This document shows positions 50,746 through 58,935 of a stretch of DNA of 64,000 bases, in pieces. The DNA comes from UBA4810 sp002479215. Its GTDB lineage: Bacteria; Desulfobacterota; Syntrophia; Syntrophales; Smithellaceae. A program made the position numbers and the translations under genes. Under the pieces are notes generated by a model. The model searched no databases, was not told where the DNA came from, and worked only from the letters and a program-made list of their open reading frames with translations. The stretch spans positions 62,001 to 126,000 of the forward strand of contig JBEKVB010000005.1 in assembly GCA_049514435.1 (NCBI GenBank), read 5' to 3'. The number at the start of each line of letters is the position of its first letter. Position 1 is the stretch's first letter.

Positions 50746-52701
50746 ATGCCGTTAAAGACAGAACAGAAATATCGCAGTTGGGTAGAAGTTGATCTTGATA
50801 ATTTTATCGGTAATCTGAAAGAAATAAAAAGACTGATCGGGCCGCAAGTTGATTTTATGCAGGCCGTAAAAGCCGATGCTTATGGGCACGGCGCCATAGA
50901 AATTTCCAATATCGCCTTAAAAAACGGAGCAAAGATGCTGGGAGTGGCCAATGCCGATGAAGGCGTTCAGCTTAGGATCAGCGGCATCGCAGCTCCTATC
51001 GTTATTTTAGGACCTTCAACAGCGGCGGAAATCGAACAAATAATAAAATACAATCTTACTCCATCGGTTTCGGACGCGGATTTTGCCAAAAAGTTGCATA
51101 AAACGCTGGAAAAATCCGGTCATAAATTGCCTGTACATATCGAAGTTGACACCGGTATGGGACGCGGCGGAACAATGCACAGTGAAGCGCTGAATCTCAT
51201 CCAGGAAATATCCAAGTTGCCCAATATTGAGCTTACAGGAATTTTTAGCCACTTTGCCGCAAGCGAAGTTATGCTTCCCTACAATGATCAGCAATGGCAA
51301 TTGTTTTCGGATTTGCTTGCCGATCTTCAGCGCTGGGGGATAAACATTCCCATCCGGCATATAGATAACAGCGGCGCGATTTTAAATTACCCTGAATTTA
51401 AATTGAATATGGTACGTCCGGGTCTCATGACTTACGGCATTTATCCTTCAGTAGAGACTCAGTCCAAAGCCAAGCTAGCTCCGGTCATGTCTTTTAAAAC
51501 CAGCGTTGTTTTATTAAAAGATTTTCCCGAAGGTTACGGCATTGGTTACGGCAGCGCTTATGTTACTCAAAAGCAAACACGTATTGCTACTATTCCCGTA
51601 GGTTACGGTGATGGTTACGCTTTTATCCTTTCCAATCAGGGAGAGGCTTTAATCCGCGGTAAGCGCGCGCCTGTTGTCGGACGGATTTCGATGGATATGT
51701 GCACAATTGATGTCACCCACATTCCTGATTGTGTCGTGGGCGATGAGGTTGTTCTTTTGGGCAAGCAAGGCAAAGAATACATCAGCGCCAATGAAATTGC
51801 CGCCAAGGCGAAAACCATCAGCTATGAAGTGTTGTGCGCTTTAGGAAAAAGAGCGCCGCGAATATTTTTGCAAAAAGGAAAAGCAGATACAGTCGAGCCG
51901 CGGCTACGGCGAATATTTATTCCGGACGAGGAAAAATCCATCTCCCGTATTGATAATATTATCCGCCATTGTCTGCAAACGCGCACTCGCAATGAGGAAC
52001 TGGGTAACGCCATTTATTACGAAATGTTTGAAACGCTCTTCGGCAAGGAAGATCGCCAGCTAGAATTGCGTTCCTGCTTCCGCTACAACATTCGCATAGC
52101 GCAATTGCCGAAAGTGAAGAACGCCGCAAAACATTCCGATGCCTATTTTCGCGTAAGCACGCACATTGAATATAAAAAAACGATTAGAAACAATATTTTT
52201 ATGATCGGTTGCGCCTTGAATAATTCGCAATTAGCGGCATTATTTGAAGACTCGCGCTGCGAATATCGCTGCCTTCTGAGCAACGGCAAGAATTTGGTCA
52301 TGGAACGTGATTTTACCGTCGAGCGCGTGCGAGTTGATAACAAAGATATCCCTATTATGGAAACAAAAAAGACCAGAAGGGGTTATGAGGTTTGGTGCGG
52401 TACTGACAAGCTCAAAGAAAAAATAAACAGCGAAGTAAAAATCGAAATAGAAATATCCACCAAGCAGGCAAAGGACAATAAAATTTTTCCTGTTTATCTT
52501 ATTTACCCCACAAGGGGTGTGGATATTAACTTCAATTATGAAAAAGCAAAGTTAAAAAATGTGAGAGCAGAGAGCTTTTTTGCCGGCAGGCATCCCCAGC
52601 CTTCCCTATCGGGAAATAAAGGTAAATTCGTCGATATTAAGATATCCGACAAAGAATGGATTTTCCCCACCAGCGGTGTGATATTTATCTGGGACATCTG
52701 A
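50746..52701 (+). CDS. alr: Alanine racemase with long C-terminal extension
   Basis: 651 aa; ordinary Alr is about 370-390. Residues 1-380 are a full racemase: PLP lysine in MQAVKADAYGHGA (near 41), HIDNSGA, RPGLMTYGIYP, catalytic Tyr in GYGSAYVT near residue 267, and RISMDMCTIDVT. Residues about 382-651 are extra: a helical start (IRRIFIPDEEKSISRIDNII), then a beta-rich part (FRVSTHIEYKKTIRNNIF..., VYLIYPTRGVDINFNYEKA) ending in VIFIWDI. I do not recognise this part. The enzyme makes D-alanine for peptidoglycan; ddl lies 2.5 kb downstream on the other strand. Confidence 0.92.
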   Translation: MPLKTEQKYRSWVEVDLDNFIGNLKEIKRLIGPQVDFMQAVKADAYGHGAIEISNIALKNGAKMLGVANADEGVQLRISGIAAPIVILGPSTAAEIEQIIKYNLTPSVSDADFAKKLHKTLEKSGHKLPVHIEVDTGMGRGGTMHSEALNLIQEISKLPNIELTGIFSHFAASEVMLPYNDQQWQLFSDLLADLQRWGINIPIRHIDNSGAILNYPEFKLNMVRPGLMTYGIYPSVETQSKAKLAPVMSFKTSVVLLKDFPEGYGIGYGSAYVTQKQTRIATIPVGYGDGYAFILSNQGEALIRGKRAPVVGRISMDMCTIDVTHIPDCVVGDEVVLLGKQGKEYISANEIAAKAKTISYEVLCALGKRAPRIFLQKGKADTVEPRLRRIFIPDEEKSISRIDNIIRHCLQTRTRNEELGNAIYYEMFETLFGKEDRQLELRSCFRYNIRIAQLPKVKNAAKHSDAYFRVSTHIEYKKTIRNNIFMIGCALNNSQLAALFEDSRCEYRCLLSNGKNLVMERDFTVERVRVDNKDIPIMETKKTRRGYEVWCGTDKLKEKINSEVKIEIEISTKQAKDNKIFPVYLIYPTRGVDINFNYEKAKLKNVRAESFFAGRHPQPSLSGNKGKFVDIKISDKEWIFPTSGVIFIWDI

Positions 52702-52891
52702 TGGCGTCGCAAAAATTCTCCCGCAAGGCATACATCTGCGGAGTTTACCCGGCGTACGCTCAGGGTCGTACTGCGTACTTCGACATTACAGCGTATGTCT
52801 GAGTACACATCATTCCTCGGTATTTACATACTTTGCATCTTGAGCTTTTTACATAACCATGCCCAATTACCGATTATCTTACATTTTTTAG

Positions 52892-53080
52892 CTATTTCTT
52901 TCTTTCCAGCAAGAGCCACACTGCCAGAGCGACCAAAACTACAATGGCAATCGCGCTGGGCCAGATGGGAATTTCCACTCCCGCGGCAACCACGCTGACG
53001 CCCAAAAATACACGGCACAATTGGGCGCAAGCTAACAAGAGGAGAAAAATTGCTGTTACTAGTGATGCTGGTCGTTTCAT
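52892..53080 (-). CDS. Small two-helix membrane protein
   Basis: 62 aa with a strong RBS (AGGAGGTAGCAAT before ATG). Two hydrophobic segments: VTAIFLLLLACAQLCRVFLG (about 8-27) and PSAIAIVVLVALAVWLLL (about 41-58), ending ERKK in the cytoplasm. Conserved-looking small inner-membrane protein of unknown function. Not overlapped by any better frame. Confidence 0.75.
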   Translation of the reverse strand: MKRPASLVTAIFLLLLACAQLCRVFLGVSVVAAGVEIPIWPSAIAIVVLVALAVWLLLERKK

Positions 53081-53216
53081 ATTGCTACCTCCTATAAAAA
53101 GTTTGTTCTTTAATTTCCGTAAGCGAGATAGGTGACTAAGTTGAGCAATGTTTACCCGTCTCGGTCACATCCACATTTGGCTCAAATATACTAAACTAAC
53201 ATTAGTAATCTTATGA

Positions 53217-54320
53217 CTAGACACCCTCTGTCTTAATTTCTAATTTTTTCTGATGGCGCTCCAGCGCCAGAGCTATCAGCTTATCCAGAAGATCGCTGTA
53301 TTTGAGGCCGGTTGCTTCCCACAACTTGGGATACATGCTGATGCTGGTGAAGCCGGGGATTGTGTTTATTTCGTTGAGATAAAATTCATTCGTCTTTTTA
53401 TCCAAAAAGAAATCAACCCGCGCCATAGAGCTGCAGCCTAAAGCTATATAGCCTTCAACGGCAGTTTTTCGAATTGTTTCGGCAAGACGTTCGTCTATTT
53501 GCGCTGGTATTTTCAGAGCCGCGCCGTTGGGATCAATATACTTGGCTTCGTAAGAATAGAACTCATGATGGGGAATTATCTCGCCCAGCACTGATGCGAC
53601 AGGATTATCATTTCCCAGAACCGCGCATTCAATCTCGCGGCAATCTATGGCCTTCTCGATCATGACGCGCGTGTCGAACTGAAAAGCAAAATTTATCGCC
53701 TCCGCGAGCAATTCCTTTTCCTTTACTTTTTTGATTCCCACGGAAGAGCCGGTGCAGACCGGTTTGACAAAAACAGGCAGTCCGAGTTTATCCAGCGCGT
53801 TCTGACTAATAAGTTTTGAATTATCTTGCCATTGCCATTTATTTACAGTTACAGAAGGAACAACAGGGATACCCGCTTCTTTAAGCAATCTTTTGGCGAT
53901 GTCCTTATCCATCCCTATGGCAGAGCTGGTTACATCCGCACCGACATAAGGTACCATCGCCAACTCCAGCAAGCCCTGTAGCGTGCCGTCTTCTCCGAAT
54001 GTGCCGTGGAGGACAGGGAATACAATGTCTAGAACAACTTCTTCGTTTTTGTTTTTGATATTGTAAAGGTGCAGTTTATTTTTTTGCTGAAAGTGATTGA
54101 CGAGCCACTTGCCGCGTTTTTTCAAAGAAAGAATCTTGCCGAAATCTTTATGAACGACTATTTCGGGCTTTTCCTGAACATACCACTTTCCATCTCTGTC
54201 AATACCGATGGCTGTCACTTTATATTTATTTGAGTCGAGCGCGGAAACAACCGAGGCGGCGGAGCAAAGCGAAACATCGTGCTCGTCCGACCTGCCGCCG
54301 TATAAAACACCTATTTTCAT
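53217..54320 (-). CDS. ddl: D-alanine--D-alanine ligase
   Basis: 367 aa from the ATG at 54320 (MKIGVLYGGRSDEHDVS); a start four codons upstream is also possible. ATP-grasp features: LHGTFGEDGTLQGLLE near residue 95, PVFVKPVCTGSSVGI near 165, YSYEAKYIDPNG, and the metal site FYLNEINTIPGFTSISMYP near 316. Joins two D-Ala for peptidoglycan. Near alr, which supplies the substrate, but on the opposite strand. A longer C-terminus than E. coli DdlB, as in the VanA/DdlA subgroup. Confidence 0.95.
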   Translation of the reverse strand: MKIGVLYGGRSDEHDVSLCSAASVVSALDSNKYKVTAIGIDRDGKWYVQEKPEIVVHKDFGKILSLKKRGKWLVNHFQQKNKLHLYNIKNKNEEVVLDIVFPVLHGTFGEDGTLQGLLELAMVPYVGADVTSSAIGMDKDIAKRLLKEAGIPVVPSVTVNKWQWQDNSKLISQNALDKLGLPVFVKPVCTGSSVGIKKVKEKELLAEAINFAFQFDTRVMIEKAIDCREIECAVLGNDNPVASVLGEIIPHHEFYSYEAKYIDPNGAALKIPAQIDERLAETIRKTAVEGYIALGCSSMARVDFFLDKKTNEFYLNEINTIPGFTSISMYPKLWEATGLKYSDLLDKLIALALERHQKKLEIKTEGV

Positions 54321-54467
54321 TTTTTGCCGCATAAGTGTCCTTAATTATCTTATCGGTATATTTAGGGGACCATTTATTGTATCATTTTCATTAGATATAC
54401 GCCCTGATGGCCGAAGATGTCAATTTAATTTTGGTTTTGGGACTTATCCATAAATATACTACCCGTC

Positions 54468-54496
54468 TTGACAGCAATACGTTAAATGCATATATT
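54468..54496 (+). promoter_or_regulatory. Promoter for the 178-aa gene
   Basis: TTGACA (54468-54473), 17-bp spacer, TATATT (54491-54496), about 37 bp before the ATG at 54533. Confidence 0.7.
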
Positions 54497-54532
54497 ATTT
54501 ACAAAATATGAGTATTATTTGTTGGTGATTTT

Positions 54533-55069
54533 ATGTCTCCTTATTTTAATATAGTGCAGTTGCCGCTGGCTAATAAGGCGTTTAACGATGCCGAAAAGCT
54601 GGTTGCGCGTCATTTTAGACTGAGCGAAGGTCAGTTAAAAAGGAATAAGTATGATGTAAAAACACTCGCATATTTGGATCAACATGAAATAAAAGACGGC
54701 GCTTTTGCCCATCTTTGCAAATATTCTTACGGTAAGCCTGATGGCTTGGCTGAAAACGGGAAAGACGGTTTTGATTTTTACCGGGTGTGCCTGCAGGATA
54801 ATATCATTCTGGACGCGGTAGAAAGAGCAAGCCCCTTTATAAAGCTTAGCCCGCTGATGCTTTACATTGCCGTGCATGAATTGATTCATGTCTTGCGTTT
54901 TGGTAACGGCGAAATTGATTTTGATGCGGCAAGCGATGAAAAAGAAAAAGAAGAAACTATTGTGCATAATTTGACTAAAAACACGCTGGAACCGGTCCAG
55001 CAGCATGATTTGGGAATAGTTTTAGAATGTTTTAGCAACGATTTTAAAATTGGCGATCTAATTAATTGA
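54533..55069 (+). CDS. Unknown protein with HExxH zinc-protease-like motif
   Basis: 178 aa. HELIH at residues 115-119 fits HExxH, within YIAVHELIHVLRFGNGEIDF; a later His/Glu (EEETIVHNL region near 140) could be the third ligand. No signal peptide, so cytoplasmic if a protease. Family not recognised. RBS weak (TGGTGATTTT). The FmdB-type gene follows closely and is probably co-transcribed from the promoter at 54468. Confidence 0.65.
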   Translation: MSPYFNIVQLPLANKAFNDAEKLVARHFRLSEGQLKRNKYDVKTLAYLDQHEIKDGAFAHLCKYSYGKPDGLAENGKDGFDFYRVCLQDNIILDAVERASPFIKLSPLMLYIAVHELIHVLRFGNGEIDFDAASDEKEKEETIVHNLTKNTLEPVQQHDLGIVLECFSNDFKIGDLIN

Positions 55070-55097
55070 TATATAGTTGCAGGGGAGGTTTTTTTGC

Positions 55098-55391
55098 ATG
55101 CCTATTTATGAATATAAATGCCCAAAATGCGGCAGACAATATGAAGCGTTTCAGGGAATAAACGAGCCGGAATTAAAAAGCTGTAAGTTCTGTAAAGGAA
55201 ATGTCCATAAATTGATGTCGCTTTCTTCTTTCAGTTTGAAAGGTTCAGGATGGTATACAACCGATTACGCCGGAAAGAAACCTCCGGTGGCCGCTAAGGC
55301 AGAAAAGGCGGAAACCAGCGAGAGTTCAACCGCTAAAGAAACCACGAATACGAATACGGAAACGCCAAAAAAAAGTAGCAAAGAAGATTAA
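55098..55391 (+). CDS. FmdB-family zinc ribbon protein
   Basis: 97 aa from the ATG at 55098 (MPIYEYKCPKCG), after GGGGAGG; the frame opens seven codons earlier. CPKCG and CKFCKG make a zinc ribbon in residues 8-40. The C-terminal half is a low-complexity Ala/Glu/Thr tail (AEKAETSESSTAKETTNTNT). FmdB-type regulators were first linked to formamidase/amidase genes; most members are of unknown role. Ends at a repeat block. Confidence 0.88.
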   Translation: MPIYEYKCPKCGRQYEAFQGINEPELKSCKFCKGNVHKLMSLSSFSLKGSGWYTTDYAGKKPPVAAKAEKAETSESSTAKETTNTNTETPKKSSKED

Positions 55392-55393
55392 TT

Positions 55394-55540
55394 AATGAGA
55401 CTCGCTGAAAACAAGCGGAGTGAAGTTTGAAGCGTTAGTCGAATCAATGAAACTCAAATTTCAAAAACGAAGCGCATTGAAATTTGTAAGTTGAATTGAT
55501 CCCGCCAAAAGCGGGGTTAATCCCGTAGCCTGGTGCTATC
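55394..55540 (+). repeat. Family A repeats (types I then II)
   Basis: Type I: TGAGACTCGCTGAAAACAAG... AGCGTTAGTCGAATC. Type II: TGAAACTC, arms CAAATTTC and GAAATTTG around AAAAACGAAGCGCATT, TAAGTTGAATTGATCCCGCC, then AAAAGCGGGGTTAATCCCG. Same two units as before trpE, in swapped order. Confidence 0.75.
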
Positions 55541-55544
55541 GGGA

Positions 55545-56582
55545 TCATTGCTGGAAATAAAGTTGAAGTTCGCGGCATAGCTCTTCCGGAACAGTCGGGC
55601 AAATAATTTCATTGTGCAGTTTTTCAAAGTAATTCAAATCGCTTGTTCCTAATGGATTAATTACAAAACGCGGGACAATTTTTCCTTGCACCCAGAAGTA
55701 ACGATTATTTATCATCGGAGCGTAAAGCGCCATATTGAAACTTATAAAATTATTCGCGTAAAGATAGCTAAACACTTTGGCTAGTCCGGCAAGAAGCTCG
55801 GTAAAATTTGCTTCCGTTAAATCAAAAAAAGAAGTTTTCTCCTGAAAAATAAAATCTATTTCTCCGGCCATGCCCTTCGGCGCAAAGCTGGTCAGCCAGC
55901 TAATAACGCCGGTAGAGGTAATGAACCTTTCTTTTGCATCTTTTTCCAAAGCAATCAAATTGTGCCACAAGCTTTCGCCGTTTTCCGCCGCCGCGTAACT
56001 TTGGGCGCTGGCTAAAAGGCGGTGCATAAAATTAGTTGGTTTATGGCCGACAATCGTTTGCAGATGTGGATGAATAAGCCCGCCGCCTGCTGGCGGCATA
56101 TAGTTCCAGTTAATCGAGCAGTATTTGTAGCCCAAATTCATTTCAGCGACACGGTGAAAATAATCACGGCAAACATCGAAGCCCGGTTGCATCGTTTGCG
56201 GCGTCAACTCGTCCAGCGGTATAAAATGCCGTGACGAGAGGATGGCTACAGAGTTATTTTGATCGTAAGGGAAGGCGTTGGGAAACAGACACGCTTCTCC
56301 CCGCCTGAATTTCCCTTCAGGGATGATATCCGCTGTGAATTTCGGTGTCGTTTTTTCAAAAAGGGTGGAACAAAAAGGGCATAACGATTCCGGCGATTTA
56401 TCCAGATAGAAATTCAGATCAGGCTTTTGGGCTGGGCGGACGCGGTAGGGCAGTATACGGCAGGCCACGCCGGTAATTTCATCGGTGCGTAATTCAATAG
56501 TAACTTCTTTTTCCTCGAATCCACCGAAGGGATTAAGATAACGGCCAGTTGTTATTTCTTTTTTGAAGCCAACGTATTTCAT
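55545..56582 (-). CDS. GalT-like HIT-superfamily nucleotidyltransferase
   Basis: 345 aa. The GalT/HIT active-site pattern GGGLIHPHLQ near residue 168 (second His as nucleophile), a zinc-type pair CPFC near 68-71, and domain layout as in galactose-1-phosphate uridylyltransferases. No GalE/GalK neighbours. It overlaps the DHH gene by ATGA and sits in an operon with selD, so its substrate may not be galactose. Exact activity not assigned. Confidence 0.75.
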   Translation of the reverse strand: MKYVGFKKEITTGRYLNPFGGFEEKEVTIELRTDEITGVACRILPYRVRPAQKPDLNFYLDKSPESLCPFCSTLFEKTTPKFTADIIPEGKFRRGEACLFPNAFPYDQNNSVAILSSRHFIPLDELTPQTMQPGFDVCRDYFHRVAEMNLGYKYCSINWNYMPPAGGGLIHPHLQTIVGHKPTNFMHRLLASAQSYAAAENGESLWHNLIALEKDAKERFITSTGVISWLTSFAPKGMAGEIDFIFQEKTSFFDLTEANFTELLAGLAKVFSYLYANNFISFNMALYAPMINNRYFWVQGKIVPRFVINPLGTSDLNYFEKLHNEIICPTVPEELCRELQLYFQQ

Positions 56583-57658
56583 AGATTTTCCTTCCGAGTA
56601 TTGTTTTTGGAATGTTCATGTCTGGCGGTATTTGTTCTTTGATATCTTTTCAGGCTTTCTAAAAGAAACTTATCGACATTGCGCTGGGATAAATTTCCTC
56701 CCAACTTTTCTTTCAGTGCTTCCAGGGAGATTTCCATTCGCGCGGCGCTCCTATGTCCGCCGCCTTTACCCAATAATCCGAAAGCCCGTTGCGCAATGGC
56801 GCCGCAATCCTGTCTGTATCCGTCACCGCGGAAAGTGATGATAAATTTATCGCTTACGATTCCGGCCACAACAACATAGTGAGTGCCGATTAAGTGAAGA
56901 TAAAAATCGGCCACCTGAACGCAAACATCGGCGCTTTCTATATCCCCCAAGTAACAAACCCTCCGGCCGCGAAAATTGTTCATGTGATGGTAGGCATGAT
57001 CGTAATATTTCAAAAAACGGCCTGGCGTTTGATTAAGTTCGATGCGGCGGATCAGCTGCATATTGGCGTATTTTGTATGATAAGTGTAAGCGCTGATATC
57101 TTCGAAAATAGTATCGCGATCAAAATTGTCCGTATCAGTTTTGATTCCATAAAGAAGGGCTGTGTGCAAGTTGCGGGGGATTTTCACGCGGGCACAAAGC
57201 AAATATTCGGTTAAGATGCTAGATAAAGCGCCGTAGTTAGGCCGGATATCTTCCATATCCGCTTGCCATTTTCCTTCGCGGGGGTGATGATCGAAAACAA
57301 TATGCGGTTGGATAAAGGCCAATGCGCCACTAAGAAAAGAAGGTTGAGCATCTAAAAGCGCGATTAAGCGGTAAGCCTTCAAGTCCACTTGATTGACTAA
57401 GTCGATATGGAGGCGCATGGAAAAAACAAATTCGGCATTTTGCTGTCTGACCAGCGGCTCCGTGGAAACAAAAATACTTTTAGCCAGGCCTTTTGTCCGC
57501 CGGATAATTTCATGCAGGGCCATGGCGGAAGCTATAGCGTCGGGATCAGGGCTGCCGTGCATAAGCAAGAGCAGAGAATCGTCAGGGCGTGCCATATCCA
57601 TGAGCTTTTTAAAGTTTTGCTCGGATTCTTTTTTGATTAGAATAGATTCTATTTTCAT
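56579..57658 (-). CDS. DHH-family phosphoesterase (NrnA-like)
   Basis: 359 aa. DHH motifs: HGSPDPDAIASAMAL near residue 34, DAQPSF near 103, VFDHHP near 119, and KTDTDNFDRD near 170. DHHA1 motif GGGHRSAARME near 300. Related proteins degrade nanoRNA, pAp or cyclic dinucleotide products. A c-di-AMP cyclase is encoded at 22.5 kb, so a role in c-di-AMP breakdown is possible but not shown. Between selD and the GalT-like gene in one operon. Confidence 0.88.
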   Translation of the reverse strand: MKIESILIKKESEQNFKKLMDMARPDDSLLLLMHGSPDPDAIASAMALHEIIRRTKGLAKSIFVSTEPLVRQQNAEFVFSMRLHIDLVNQVDLKAYRLIALLDAQPSFLSGALAFIQPHIVFDHHPREGKWQADMEDIRPNYGALSSILTEYLLCARVKIPRNLHTALLYGIKTDTDNFDRDTIFEDISAYTYHTKYANMQLIRRIELNQTPGRFLKYYDHAYHHMNNFRGRRVCYLGDIESADVCVQVADFYLHLIGTHYVVVAGIVSDKFIITFRGDGYRQDCGAIAQRAFGLLGKGGGHRSAARMEISLEALKEKLGGNLSQRNVDKFLLESLKRYQRTNTARHEHSKNNTRKENL

Positions 57659-57695
57659 TTTTTGAGTTCAAATGGAATACTGCCGGCTAATCCAC

Positions 57696-58748
57696 CTAGT
57701 AAATAAAAATTTTACCGAGATGATCGGCAACAACTTCACCGACAATAGCGGCATCAATAATTCCGGCATTGCGCATTTTTTTCACAAGACCTTGCGCCTC
57801 TATCGCGGGCAAGCTAAATAATAACCCCCCGGCAGTTTGCGGATCAAATAGAACATCTAAAATCCATGCCCGGCAGGTAGCTGCCGCTTCAATCTGTTTA
57901 ATTCGGAAATTTTTATTACGGTAAAGGCCGCCGGGAACAAAACCTGTTTCCACCAATTTCTGCACTCCCGCAAAAATAGGCACAGCGGCTGAATTTATGC
58001 GCATGCCGACATCGCTGCATTCAATCATTTCGCAGGCATGGCCTAAAAAACCAAAACCGGTTATATCGGTGCAAGCGTGAATATTCCCTGCGGCAATCAT
58101 CATCTCTGAAGCTTTTTTATTGAGCTGGGTCATGCAGGCAATGGCTTTTTGAAGTAATTGCTCGTTAACTACGCCGCCTTTCAGCGCCGTGCTGACAATT
58201 CCTGTGCCCAATGGTTTGGTGAGAATCAAGCTGTCGCCGGGTTTAGCGCCGCAGTTCAATAAAACTTTGTCCGGATGAATTAGACCGGTTACGGAAAGGC
58301 CATATTTAATTTCGTTATCTTCAACGCTGTGTCCGCCGACAAGCAAAACTCCTGCCTCGCGCATTTTATCCAAGCCGCCGCGCAAAACTTCCCGCAGCAC
58401 GGAAATATCCATCGTCTTGATGGGAAAGCAAACAATATTCATCGCGGTTATCGGCTTTCCGCCCATGGCGTAAACATCATTGATAGCGTTGGTCGCGGCG
58501 ATTTGGCCGAATGTATAGGGATCATCCACAGTCGGTGTGAAAAAATCAACCGTTTGCACCAGGGCAAGGTCGGGGGAAAGTTTATACACTCCGGCGTCTT
58601 CCGCGTGTTCAAATCCCGTCAGTAAATTAGGATCAGAAATCAGCGGCAAATCGCGCAAAATTTCGGAGAGGTCGCCCGGACCTATCTTACAGGCTCAACC
58701 GGCACTTTGCACTGTTTCTGTTAAACGAAGGGCTTTTTTTTCTTCCAT
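57696..58748 (-). CDS. selD: Selenophosphate synthase SelD, selenocysteine-containing
   Basis: 350 aa read from the ATG at 58748 through an in-frame TGA at 58697-58695 (residue 18) taken as selenocysteine. The surrounding sequence is VQSAG-U-ACKIGPGDL, matching the SelD active site (Cys or Sec, then Lys). Without read-through the gene would begin 90 bases later and lack the catalytic residue and Lys. The body is typical: FFTPTVDDPYTFGQIAATNA, GGHSVEDNEIKYG, CTDITGFGFLGHA, FDPQTAGGLL. Makes selenophosphate from selenide and ATP, needed for Sec-tRNA. First gene of an operon with the DHH and GalT-like genes. Confidence 0.93.
58669..58697 (-). promoter_or_regulatory. bSECIS-like hairpin after the selD UGA
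   Basis: Starting at the TGA (58697-58695), a stem AGGTC (58683-58679) pairs with GACCT (58673-58669) around loop CGGGC, with the loop about 17-21 bases after the TGA. Bacterial SECIS elements carry a short stem with G in the apical loop at about this distance; the fit is reasonable, not proven. Confidence 0.6.
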
Positions 58749-58935
58749 TTTTCTCTTGGCCAATCTGTTTATATATTTCCAGCCTGTTATTTTTAACACA
58801 TACGGATGTATTTTCCAACCGGAATTCCATTCCTCATTTAATTCTAAGCTATTGTAAAAACCTGTCCGATTTTTTATTGATTTATTTACGGCAATGAGTT
58901 TAAAGATAAGACATTAAAAAAAGAAGGTAAACACA

